Assembly: GCA_035685445.1 (NCBI GenBank)
Contig: DASSAK010000082.1
Coordinates: 1 to 15,570 of the forward strand
DNA from: DRGT01 sp035685445
GTDB lineage: Archaea > Thermoproteota > Nitrososphaeria > Nitrososphaerales > Nitrosopumilaceae
Direction of reading: 5' to 3'
DNA: 15,570 bases
The notes beneath the pieces are model-generated. The model was not told where the DNA came from. It ran no database searches and saw only the letters and a list, made by a program, of their open reading frames with translations. Position 1 is the first letter of the stretch, and each line of letters starts with the position of its first letter. Shown one piece after another: positions 6,909-13,019 of the stretch. Made by a program: the position numbers and the translations under genes.

Positions 6909-7696
6909 TTTGTGATCTCCTCAAATACATCTATAGGATTTTGGACTGTTAATCCCCTTTTAGTAAAGAATTTTGTAATGTTATTAATATCTCTTTTAAG
7001 AAAATCCACAGAATTGGGATGTCTGATATCAACAGCTGAGGCCAGATCAAATAAAATCAGGCCGTTTTTAGTCTTGAAAATGTTGTATTCAGAAAAATCA
7101 CCATGCACTAATTGAGCATCTTTGTAAAGTTTTGAAAGTATTGTTATTGCCATCTTATAATCTTTGTAATCTACTTGTGATTCCAATAGTGTTTTTTCAG
7201 GAGTTCCATTTTTTCCAACAAATTCTAATGCTAAAACATTTTTAGAAACATGAATTGGTTTTACAACAGGAATTTTTGCTTTATTACATAGGGACAGATT
7301 TGTAAATTCTTTTTGTGCCCACAAATTTACTATATTTCTAGTACCCTTTTTTATTTTTGAAAACCTAGGATCACCCAAAATGTATGGTGCTCTTTTTTTG
7401 AAATTTGAGGTTGTTACAAGGTATACCTTTAAAGCTATATCATTTTGATCATCATCTTTGGCCCAAAAAAGCACTGATTCTTTTCCAGCCTTTACTACAC
7501 CATTAACAAAGGATATGATGTGTGAATTTATCATGTCATACATAGTCATCATGGTTGTTTTGTCAAGAACCTCGTTGATTACTTTATTACTCTTGAATCC
7601 ATCCAAAATTTTGCCACGCTTTGCTTTAGAAATTAATTTATTGTTTATCTTTGATTCCAGTTTTTTACTAATTTCATCATCCAACATATTTGTCAT
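6905..7696 (-). CDS. rio1: RIO1-family serine protein kinase
   Basis: An atypical kinase/ATPase acting in late small-ribosomal-subunit maturation. Residues visible: the nucleotide-binding loop NGVVKAGKESVLFWA (65-79), the lysine of ALKVY (Lys90), the catalytic loop VHGDFSEYNIF (197-207, Asp200 and Asn205) and the metal-binding LFDLASAVD (215-223, Asp217, replacing DFG). HPNSVDFLKRD then follows, the typical RIO1 end of the small C-lobe. The 263-residue length is normal. No activation loop or substrate lobe is present, as in all RIO kinases. Start ATG at 7696; a second ATG at 7687 (codon 4) is possible, since a TATA-like TTTTATAC lies near 7703-7712. It sits 31 nt after aIF1A and overlaps the KH gene by 4 nt. 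Confidence 0.93.
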   Translation of the reverse strand: MTNMLDDEISKKLESKINNKLISKAKRGKILDGFKSNKVINEVLDKTTMMTMYDMINSHIISFVNGVVKAGKESVLFWAKDDDQNDIALKVYLVTTSNFKKRAPYILGDPRFSKIKKGTRNIVNLWAQKEFTNLSLCNKAKIPVVKPIHVSKNVLALEFVGKNGTPEKTLLESQVDYKDYKMAITILSKLYKDAQLVHGDFSEYNIFKTKNGLILFDLASAVDIRHPNSVDFLKRDINNITKFFTKRGLTVQNPIDVFEEITK

Positions 7697-7727
7697 AAAT
7701 TAGTGTATAAAATCGGTTTCTAATAAT

Positions 7728-8039
7728 TTAGAAATCTCTAGGTAGATGATCATTATCCTTTAACCAATCTACTTGAGGCAATGTAAATCTCCAAACAATG
7801 TCACCACGTTCTGAATCTTTAAAATCCCATGGAGCAATTATCACAATATCATTATCACGAATCCAGATTCTTCGTTTTAGCTTTCCTCTAATTCTTCCAC
7901 GTCTAGTAACACCATCAGTACATTTTACCATAACTTGATCACTACCCAATAATTTTAGTACACGTCCTAACAGTTCACCTTCTTCGGGTAGTCTAATTTC
8001 TTTTAATGCACTTTCGTTTAGTACTTTTCTCTTTCCCAC
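7728..8039 (-). CDS. eif1a: Translation initiation factor aIF1A
   Basis: Archaeal counterpart of eIF1A/IF1. An OB-fold (S1-like) protein that binds the A site of the small subunit and helps select the start codon. The 103-residue length is typical. The basic N-terminus is followed by the OB strands: EGELLGRVLKLLGSDQVMVK, GVTRRGRIRGKLKRRIWIRD and DIVIIAPWDF. The core RIRGKLKRRIWI stretch and IVWRF near the C-terminus match the family closely. The start is GTG at 8039, 25 nt below the TATA box at 8061-8068, so the gene is probably leaderless and heads the RIO1-Dim2-Top6B-Top6A run. Confidence 0.95.
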   Translation of the reverse strand: MGKRKVLNESALKEIRLPEEGELLGRVLKLLGSDQVMVKCTDGVTRRGRIRGKLKRRIWIRDNDIVIIAPWDFKDSERGDIVWRFTLPQVDWLKDNDHLPRDF

Positions 8040-8060
8040 AATGTTTTAGAAATTTTTTTG

Positions 8061-8068
8061 TATATAAT
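8061..8068 (-). promoter_or_regulatory. TATA-box promoter of aIF1A
   Basis: ATTATATA on the minus strand, about 25 nt before the GTG at 8039. Probably the main promoter of the aIF1A-RIO1-Dim2-Top6B-Top6A run, although read-through from aIF2-beta/DUF424 (gap 38 nt) is possible. Confidence 0.5.
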
Positions 8069-8077
8069 TGTGATGTT

Positions 8078-8383
8078 TTACATTTTAAACACAATCAAAA
8101 AAGGAACACCATCAATTTCTTTAACACCATTTTCAGAACCAATTCCGAGACTTGTTGAAAGAGAGATAGTTTCTTTGCCAACCATGTTAATAATTGATGA
8201 GTTTTTTAGAAGGGTTTTTGCTTCTTCTTTTTCAACAATTTTTTCCCCATAGTAGTTTTTACTGATATGTACTTCAAGTTCTTTTTCAGTTATTTTTTTT
8301 CCTAACAAATCAGCATCGCAAATGTTCAACATTGGATTTTTTTGATAATCCGTTAGTTTTATTGAAAAACGCATTTCATGCAT
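8078..8383 (-). CDS. DUF424 family protein
   Basis: A small archaeal protein (101 residues) of unknown function that is often found next to translation genes. Recognisable features: the DADLLGKKITEKELEVHISKNYYG stretch (about residues 23-46, the 'D-x-x-L-L-G-K' core), and the alternating hydrophobic C-terminus GVPFLIVFKM. No membrane segment or signal. It overlaps the end of aIF2-beta by 8 nt. AGGA inside the aIF2-beta gene, 8 nt before the ATG at 8383, supports that start. An ATG three codons later (8374), lying right after the aIF2-beta stop, would give the more usual M-R-F-S-I N-terminus. The tight coupling to aIF2-beta hints at a translation role (inference). Confidence 0.85.
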   Translation of the reverse strand: MHEMRFSIKLTDYQKNPMLNICDADLLGKKITEKELEVHISKNYYGEKIVEKEEAKTLLKNSSIINMVGKETISLSTSLGIGSENGVKEIDGVPFLIVFKM

Positions 8384-8798
8384 ACTTTCCTTTCATTGTT
8401 GATTTTGCACCACATGCCTCACAAATTAAAAATGTGATTCTATTTTCTTTGATAATTTTTGTGTCAGGACTTTTACAGGTAGGACATTCAAGATAGTCTT
8501 TAACATAAATTTGAAATAATCGCGTAAAATCGTCTGGATCTCTTTTCCCAATAAACATGGCCTTATCCCCAATTCGTTCTGCGGGTACAGCAAATTCTTT
8601 TGAAAGGTATTGTAGCACTTTATCAGGATCTCTTCGTAGGATTTTTGGAAACTCAGCAAAATTCCGTAAGAATGTTTTCTGTCCTTCCCACATCACATCC
8701 ACTGCTGGCAGTTCAAATCTAGTACTAGTTTGTTTTTTTTCATCTGAAAGATTTCCTTCAATACGTTTGAGAAGTTTTTCATAATTTGCCTTTGTCAT
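8376..8798 (-). CDS. eif2b: Translation initiation factor aIF2 subunit beta
   Basis: Part of the aIF2 heterotrimer that carries initiator tRNA to the small subunit. 140 residues: an N-terminal helix, the central alpha/beta domain (FAEFPKILRRDPDKVLQYLSKEF, then the GKRDPDDF region) and the C-terminal zinc ribbon C105-x2-C108 ... C126-x2-C129 (ECPTCKS, ICEACGAKS). All four cysteines are present. The start is ATG at 8798, with a TATA box at 8821-8828. It is co-transcribed with DUF424 through an overlapping start. The genes for aIF2-alpha and -gamma are not in this window. Confidence 0.95.
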   Translation of the reverse strand: MTKANYEKLLKRIEGNLSDEKKQTSTRFELPAVDVMWEGQKTFLRNFAEFPKILRRDPDKVLQYLSKEFAVPAERIGDKAMFIGKRDPDDFTRLFQIYVKDYLECPTCKSPDTKIIKENRITFLICEACGAKSTMKGKYA

Positions 8799-8820
8799 AT
8801 TTTATTGAAAATTAAATACC

Positions 8821-8828
8821 CTATATGG
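8821..8828 (-). promoter_or_regulatory. TATA-box promoter of aIF2-beta
   Basis: CCATATAG on the minus strand, centred 26 nt before the ATG at 8798; a second AT-rich element (8811-8817) is too close to serve as TATA. A T6 run from the upstream DUF5679 gene (8836-8841) ends just before it. Confidence 0.4.
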
Positions 8829-8835
8829 GTTTTCT

Positions 8836-8841
8836 AAAAAA
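8836..8841 (-). terminator. T-tract terminator after DUF5679
   Basis: TTTTTT on the minus strand 19 nt after the TAG of the DUF5679 gene and just upstream of the aIF2-beta promoter. Archaeal RNA polymerase stops at such T-runs without a stem. Confidence 0.35.
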
Positions 8842-8860
8842 GGAGCTTGTGGTAGTCTTC

Positions 8861-9004
8861 CTACATTTTTCCTATTCGGAAAACGTTTGTTCCACATTTT
8901 GGACATGTGCCTTTTACAGCTGGACGTCCGTTCTTTAGTTTAGTTTCTTTAGGATCTTTGATATCCCTCTTTGCTCTGCATTTTACACAATATGCTTGAA
9001 CCAT
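8861..9004 (-). CDS. DUF5679-type zinc ribbon microprotein, 47 aa
   Basis: Translated directly from the minus strand: ATG at 9002-9004, TAG at 8861-8863. It begins MVQAYCVKCRAKRDIKD and ends GTCPKCGTNVFRIGKM. It has two CxxC pairs (C6/C9 and C34/C37) around a basic KLKNGRPAVKG stretch, the pattern of the short zinc-ribbon proteins classed as DUF5679 in archaea and some bacteria. The function is unknown; the 'K-G-x-C-x-x-C-G-x-x-x-F-R-I-G' ending resembles ribosomal or RNA-binding ribbons. A TATA box at 9028-9035 gives a leaderless transcript. It is easy to miss because of its length. Confidence 0.88.
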   Translation of the reverse strand: MVQAYCVKCRAKRDIKDPKETKLKNGRPAVKGTCPKCGTNVFRIGKM

Positions 9005-9021
9005 TCTAAAAAATCTCTGAT

Positions 9022-9035
9022 TTAGTTCTATTTAG
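9022..9035 (-). promoter_or_regulatory. TATA-box promoter of the DUF5679 gene
   Basis: CTAAATAG (minus strand, 9028-9035) lies 27-28 nt from the ATG at 9004. The 14-bp string here is identical to that at 2204-2217. Confidence 0.5.
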
Positions 9036-9223
9036 GAAGATGCTGTAAAAATTATTTAACTATAGGCTGGAGTAGTGTAAATTTTCAAATCATCATGAGA
9101 CAATTATTGAAATTTATTTCCTAAAAAATCTAATTTTTCAGTTATTTTGTAATAGTATCAATATTGAAATGATAATTTTCTATTTTTTCTAAAAATGAGT
9201 TAAAATCTTGATCATTTAACCAG

Positions 9224-9230
9224 TTATAAA
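9224..9230 (+). promoter_or_regulatory. TATA-box promoter of the 165-aa signal-anchor gene
   Basis: TTATAAA, the clearest consensus TATA box in the window, centred 26 nt before the ATG at 9253. Leaderless start expected. Confidence 0.55.
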
Positions 9231-9252
9231 CAACATTGAAGAATCGAGATAA

Positions 9253-9750
9253 ATGGCATCAAAAAAAGGTATTTTTCTAACTATTGGGATTTTGGTAGCT
9301 ATAACCATTGCTAGTTTTACATTTTGGTTTTTACCTCAAAATTCTGAAATGACTTTTGTTGTTTCAGATTTTGAATCAAATCTAGATGGTATAAAAAATA
9401 TTCATAAAGCAATTAGCGAAAGTATTGATATGGAATTTCAAAATTTGTTAAATGAGGATATTTCTCCACAAGAGTATATTGATCTAGCTCAAAGTTCAAC
9501 TGAGCAAATCAATTCCATAATAATTCAATTAGTTGAAAGCAAGCCAACTGAAGAATGGCTTGAAAGCTACATCAACTATGTTGAATCTTTAAAGCAATAC
9601 AATAGCTATGTTAGAGAAACAATCGTTATAGCAAATATGATTGAAGATGGTGTAGAATCTAGTAAAATTGATGAGGCCATATCCAAAATTAATCAATTTA
9701 AAGAAAATTCAGAATCTCATGCATTAAAATCAGATAATTCGAGACCATAA
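9253..9750 (+). CDS. Signal-anchored helical extracytoplasmic protein, 165 aa
   Basis: Family not recognised. Residues 1-5 are basic (MASKK) and 6-28 form one hydrophobic segment (GIFLTIGILVAITIASFTFWFL), which serves as an uncleaved signal anchor or a signal peptide. The remaining 135 residues are acidic, polar and strongly helical, with no cysteine; repeated I/L spacing (DLAQSSTEQINSIIIQLVES, EAISKINQFKENSE) suggests a coiled-coil or helical bundle exposed outside the membrane. The ATG start is backed by the TATA box at 9224-9230. It stands alone, with the DUF373 gene following after 77 nt under its own promoter. A structural or sensor role at the cell surface is possible, but nothing shows which. 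Confidence 0.75.
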   Translation: MASKKGIFLTIGILVAITIASFTFWFLPQNSEMTFVVSDFESNLDGIKNIHKAISESIDMEFQNLLNEDISPQEYIDLAQSSTEQINSIIIQLVESKPTEEWLESYINYVESLKQYNSYVRETIVIANMIEDGVESSKIDEAISKINQFKENSESHALKSDNSRP

Positions 9751-9795
9751 TTCTATTTCAATAACCTAAGTATAATATTTACAAAGGTTGGAAAT

Positions 9796-9804
9796 CGTTA
9801 AAAA
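9796..9804 (+). promoter_or_regulatory. TATA-box promoter of the DUF373 gene
   Basis: CGTTAAAAA, centred about 27 nt before the ATG at 9828, consistent with a leaderless transcript. Confidence 0.4.
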
Positions 9805-9827
9805 GCAATTCTGTAATAATAGTAAGA

Positions 9828-10985
9828 ATGTCCCAAAAGAGTGGAAAACTTGAGAAGGATGTTAAGGCATCTGCGGCAAGTAAATTGTTAGTAATTTGTG
9901 TAGATAGGGATAATGATATTGGTGAAAAAACTGGAATTCAAACCCCAGTAATAGGAAGGGATGCATGCATAGAAGCTGCACAAAGATTAGCGTTAGAAGA
10001 TCCAGAAGATGCAGATTCTAACTCAATTTTCGCTGCAATAAAGACATTTGAGGATTTAATTAGTAAAGGATACGAAGCAGAAGTAATAGCTGTTACTGGA
10101 GTAAAAAATAGAGGAGTCCAGGCGGATGAAAAAATTGCATCTGAAATAAGATCTGTTTTATTAAAATTTTCTGCAAACGGCGCAGTAATTGTTTCTGATG
10201 GAGAAGATGATGAAAGTGTCATTCCAATTATTCAAAATGTGCTTCCAGTAATTTCTGTGCAAAGAGTTGTGATGAAAGTAAGTAGAAGTGTAGAGTACTC
10301 TTATGCAGTTTTTGGAAAATATTTGAAAATGATTGCTTATGATTCAAAATATTCAAAATTCTTTTTAGGCCTTCCAGGTATTTTGCTTCTCATTGGAGGT
10401 ATTGGTACAATTTTTGGTTATACGGCAGAAATTTTTGCAGTTCTAGTAAGTATTTTAGGTGGAGCATTTTTGATAAGAGCTTTTGATGTTGACAGGGCTA
10501 TATCTCATTGGACAAAACCTACACCATCAGGATTTATCAGAATCTTTACTTTGGTTGCAGGAATTATTCTAATGCTATCTTCAATTTCAGCTGGAGTTGT
10601 TGCAGTAGAAACTAACTTAATAGAACCAGAAATGGAATTCATCAACATTATTTCTAACAAAGTAATAATTGGTCAATTCTTTGCAGGCGCGTTACCAATT
10701 CTTTGGATTGGAATTGGAGCAATATTTGCAGGAACATTTCTAAGTAATTGGTTAGGTGGTGTTTCAAGACAAATAACTGACACACTAAGATTAGTAGTAC
10801 TATTATCTTTGTATCCCACAGTTTCTCAATTCACAAATGTCTTGATTAATGATGAAAGTGCATTCACTCTTATTCCTCCGTTATTAGCAGGCTTGGCTGC
10901 AACAATTGTTACCGCAACAATTCTATTTAAAAAATATAGAAAACGTTCAGTTCAAGAAATGCAAGAGGATTCTGATTCTGACTAG
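9828..10985 (+). CDS. DUF373 family integral membrane protein
   Basis: 385 residues of an archaeal family of unknown function. A soluble N-terminal half (about 17-175) begins LLVICVDRDNDIGEKTGI, the conserved 'V-D-R-D-N-D' family mark. It contains GRDACIEAAQRLALEDPEDADSN, VIAVTGVKNRGVQADEKI and a GAVIVSDGEDDESVIPII stretch, a Rossmann-like alternation with clustered acidic residues that could bind metal or nucleotide. The second half has about five to six transmembrane segments (from FFLGLPGILLLIGG near 178 to LLAGLAATIVTATILF near 350-365) and ends in a charged tail. The N-terminal part is predicted cytoplasmic. A cis-prenyltransferase gene follows after 95 nt; a link to polyprenyl-lipid or glycan work is only an inference from position. 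Confidence 0.88.
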   Translation: MSQKSGKLEKDVKASAASKLLVICVDRDNDIGEKTGIQTPVIGRDACIEAAQRLALEDPEDADSNSIFAAIKTFEDLISKGYEAEVIAVTGVKNRGVQADEKIASEIRSVLLKFSANGAVIVSDGEDDESVIPIIQNVLPVISVQRVVMKVSRSVEYSYAVFGKYLKMIAYDSKYSKFFLGLPGILLLIGGIGTIFGYTAEIFAVLVSILGGAFLIRAFDVDRAISHWTKPTPSGFIRIFTLVAGIILMLSSISAGVVAVETNLIEPEMEFINIISNKVIIGQFFAGALPILWIGIGAIFAGTFLSNWLGGVSRQITDTLRLVVLLSLYPTVSQFTNVLINDESAFTLIPPLLAGLAATIVTATILFKKYRKRSVQEMQEDSDSD

Positions 10986-10989
10986 AATT

Positions 10990-11061
10990 TTTCACCTTTG
11001 TGTGAGAATTCAAGTAAAAACAATCATATCTATTTGCCACATTTATTGATAAAAGGTGAAA
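10990..11061. repeat. 10-bp inverted repeat flanking the uppS promoter
   Basis: TTTCACCTTT (10990-10999) and its exact reverse complement AAAGGTGAAA (11052-11061) are separated by 52 nt. The left arm starts 5 nt after the DUF373 stop; the right arm touches the TATA-like region of the cis-prenyltransferase gene. It could be a pair of operator half-sites or an RNA stem at the end of the DUF373 transcript. Confidence 0.45.
11048..11056 (+). promoter_or_regulatory. Probable TATA box of the cis-prenyltransferase gene
   Basis: GATAAAAGG, about 28 nt before the GTG at 11081; weaker fit than the others. Overlaps the right arm of the inverted repeat. Confidence 0.3.
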
Positions 11062-11080
11062 TGTAATAAAATTCAAGGAC

Positions 11081-11854
11081 GTGGCATTTAATATTTCAGG
11101 CCTTTACAAATTATATTCTAAAAAATTAGAAAAAGAGATTCTAAATGGTTCTATGCCCAACCATATTGCCTTAATTCTTGATGGAAACAGAAGATGGGCA
11201 AAAAGAAATCTTAGTATCACAAAAACAGGACATTTCAAGGGAGCAGATGCGGTAGAAAATCTACTTGATTGGTGTGAGGAGTTTGATATCAAAATCATTA
11301 CTCTTTATGCCTTATCAGCTGAAAATCTTAATAGAAAAGATGGGGAATTAGAATACTTATTTGACTTGATTAAGAACAGACTTGAAAAACTCTTCAATGA
11401 TCCAAGAATACATAGAAACAAAATGAGAGTAAAGGCTATTGGAAAAATTGAACTTTTACCAGATTCTATTAAGGATGTTCTAAAAAGATTAGATGATACG
11501 ACAATGAATTATCATGATCATTTTCTAAATATTGCTATTGCTTATGGAGGACAAGATGAATTAATTGACGCTGTGAAAAAAATTGGTGGAAAAATTAGTG
11601 ATGGCTCATTAAAAGTTGATGAAATTAACAAAAAAGAAATTGAGGCAAATCTTTACACCTCACATTTACCTCAATCATCACCAGACATGATTTTGAGAAC
11701 ATCTGGTGAAAAAAGACTGAGTGGATTTTTGTTGTGGCAAAGTGCATATAGTGAATTAGTTTTCATGGATGTTTTTTGGCCAGAATTTCGAAAAATTGAT
11801 CTTATGAGAGCAATCAGGACATTTCAAAAAAGAAAAAGACGTCTTGGAAAGTAA
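11081..11854 (+). CDS. uppS: Cis-prenyltransferase (polyprenyl diphosphate synthase, UppS-like)
   Basis: Adds isoprene units in cis to make the long polyprenyl diphosphate that, as a phosphate, carries glycans across the archaeal membrane for N-glycosylation. All family marks are present: HIALILDGNRRWAK (28-41, catalytic Asp34), GHFKGADAVENLLDWC (50-65), TLYALSAENLNR (74-85), IAYGG (153-157) and RTSGEKRLSGFLLWQSAY (206-223, diphosphate-binding). Length 257, typical. GTG start, chosen by the upstream TATA-like element; the N-terminal 25 residues are a variable amphipathic helix. In archaea the product is usually a dolichol-type chain rather than undecaprenyl, so the bacterial name indicates homology only. 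Followed after 28 nt by a Nudix gene with its own promoter. Confidence 0.93.
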   Translation: MAFNISGLYKLYSKKLEKEILNGSMPNHIALILDGNRRWAKRNLSITKTGHFKGADAVENLLDWCEEFDIKIITLYALSAENLNRKDGELEYLFDLIKNRLEKLFNDPRIHRNKMRVKAIGKIELLPDSIKDVLKRLDDTTMNYHDHFLNIAIAYGGQDELIDAVKKIGGKISDGSLKVDEINKKEIEANLYTSHLPQSSPDMILRTSGEKRLSGFLLWQSAYSELVFMDVFWPEFRKIDLMRAIRTFQKRKRRLGK

Positions 11855-11864
11855 TTATAGCATA
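11855..11864 (+). promoter_or_regulatory. TATA-box promoter of the Nudix gene
   Basis: TTATAGCATA (11855-11864), directly after the uppS stop, is centred about 26 nt before the TTG at 11883, consistent with a leaderless TTG transcript. Confidence 0.4.
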
Positions 11865-11882
11865 TAACAAAACCAAATTAAA

Positions 11883-12293
11883 TTGAAAGAAACTTCTGCA
11901 GGCGCAGTTATTTTTAGAGAAATCTCCGATGGAGTTGTTTTTCTTTTACTTCATTATCCCTCAGGTCATTGGGATTTTGTAAAGGGAAAAATAGAGAAAA
12001 ATGAAAATCCGCTTCAAACAGTGATTAGAGAGTCAAAGGAGGAAACAGGAATTTCTGACTTGGATTTTATTGAGGGGTTTGAAGAAAGTATTAATTATAA
12101 TTTTCAGTTTAAGGATGAATTAGTTCATAAAAAAGTGATTTTTTATTTAGCAGAAACAAATACTGAAAAAGTTACATTATCACATGAACATTTAGACTTT
12201 ATTTGGTTAGATTACAAAAATGCATTAGAAAAAATTACTTATCAAAATTCAAAATCAGTATTATCAAAGGCTTTTCAATTACTTTCCAAATGA
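11883..12293 (+). CDS. Nudix hydrolase (Ap4A hydrolase-like)
   Basis: 136 residues. The full 23-residue Nudix box runs from Gly35 to Ile57: G-x5-E (Glu41), then after seven residues RESKEETGI (49-57), with the metal-binding Glu pair at 53-54. The N-terminal KETSAGAVIFR with FLLLHYPSGHWDFVKGKIE is characteristic of the diadenosine tetraphosphate hydrolase branch (the 'S-A-G-A-V-I-F' and 'G-H-W-D-F-x-K-G' pattern). Likely role: removal of Ap4A-type dinucleotides or other nucleoside diphosphate derivatives; the substrate is inferred. The start is TTG, since no ATG precedes the conserved N-terminus and the TATA box is placed for it. The last 15 nt overlap the convergent pyrF. Confidence 0.9.
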   Translation: MKETSAGAVIFREISDGVVFLLLHYPSGHWDFVKGKIEKNENPLQTVIRESKEETGISDLDFIEGFEESINYNFQFKDELVHKKVIFYLAETNTEKVTLSHEHLDFIWLDYKNALEKITYQNSKSVLSKAFQLLSK

Positions 12294-13019
12294 TTCTAGA
12301 TATAGTTTTTTAATTGTTTCAACTGGGTTTTTAGCATTTAAAATTGTTCTTCCGACAATAAAAAAATCAGTACCTGCATCTAAAATATTTTTTATTTTTC
12401 CGCCCTGAGTGCCAATTCCTGGTGAATAAATTGGCAATATGTTTTTAGTTTTTTTCTTACAATATCTAATAATTTTAGGAAAGGTTGCGCCTACAATTAT
12501 TCCATCTACATTTTCAGATATTGCCCAATCTAAAAATAATTCATAAAGTTTTTTTTGTTTACCAGAGTGTTTAACATTGATTTCATATGATAATTTTGCT
12601 TCTGGGGCACTCATGTGACAAAGTGTGATGATGCCCTTGTTTTTATTGTGAGCTAAATTAACAATTTTCTTTAAACCGTCTTTGCCCATTATTGGATTTA
12701 CAATAACAGCATCAAATCCCAATTTCCAAAGAATTCTAATTGTGTTTTCATTTGTATTTCCAATGTCATTGAGTTTAATATCAGCAATTGTAACTAGATC
12801 ATATTTATGAGCAGTTTTGTTTATTTTAATAATTTCTTTGCTACCAAGAGGTAGTAATAGATGAAAATTCATTTTGATGCCGCAAAGGTATTTGCTTAAT
12901 TTTTTAATGTTTGAAACGGTTTTTGCTTCAAGATTACTAGATAAAGGATAGTCATTAGCTAAGATCAGACCGCCTTTTTTCTCAGAAATTTGTTTGATTC
13001 TAGTTTTGAATTTGGTCAT
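12279..13019 (-). CDS. pyrF: Orotidine 5'-phosphate decarboxylase
   Basis: The last step of UMP synthesis: OMP to UMP and CO2. The catalytic residues can be followed: Asp23 (LANDYP), Lys49 (CGIKMNF) and the DIKLNDIGNT motif (80-89; Asp80, Lys82, Asp85). MSAPEA (about 137-142) forms the phosphate-side loop, SPGIGTQGG the second phosphate loop, and VGRTI supplies the phosphate-binding Arg. It belongs to the archaeal branch (246 residues, slightly longer than the Methanothermobacter enzyme), and is Lys-rich. ATG start, overlapping the preceding 220-aa gene by 20 nt, so translation is probably coupled; no clear Shine-Dalgarno. The 3' end overlaps the Nudix gene on the other strand. Confidence 0.93.
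   Translation of the reverse strand: MTKFKTRIKQISEKKGGLILANDYPLSSNLEAKTVSNIKKLSKYLCGIKMNFHLLLPLGSKEIIKINKTAHKYDLVTIADIKLNDIGNTNENTIRILWKLGFDAVIVNPIMGKDGLKKIVNLAHNKNKGIITLCHMSAPEAKLSYEINVKHSGKQKKLYELFLDWAISENVDGIIVGATFPKIIRYCKKKTKNILPIYSPGIGTQGGKIKNILDAGTDFFIVGRTILNAKNPVETIKKLYLESFGK

Larger units (their letters stand above)
9005..9252. other. Longest gene-free stretch; divergent promoter region
   Basis: 248 nt, very AT-rich. It holds the DUF5679 promoter at the left end and the TATA box of the 165-aa gene at the right end (TTATAAA, 9224-9230, 26 nt before the ATG at 9253). No open frame of useful length on either strand, no tRNA-like fold, no strong inverted repeat seen in between. Confidence 0.6.

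Noticed and set aside
8426..8659. A 77-codon minus-strand frame in another phase of aIF2-beta
   Set aside because: It lies inside a gene with all family residues intact and has no independent support.
9763..9788. AACCT / AGGTT inverted repeat before DUF373
   Set aside because: Arms of only 5 bp in AT-rich DNA are expected by chance and do not line up with the TATA box.
9938..10222. A 94-codon minus-strand frame
   Set aside because: Antisense to the conserved N-terminal domain of DUF373; no promoter or ribosome site seen.
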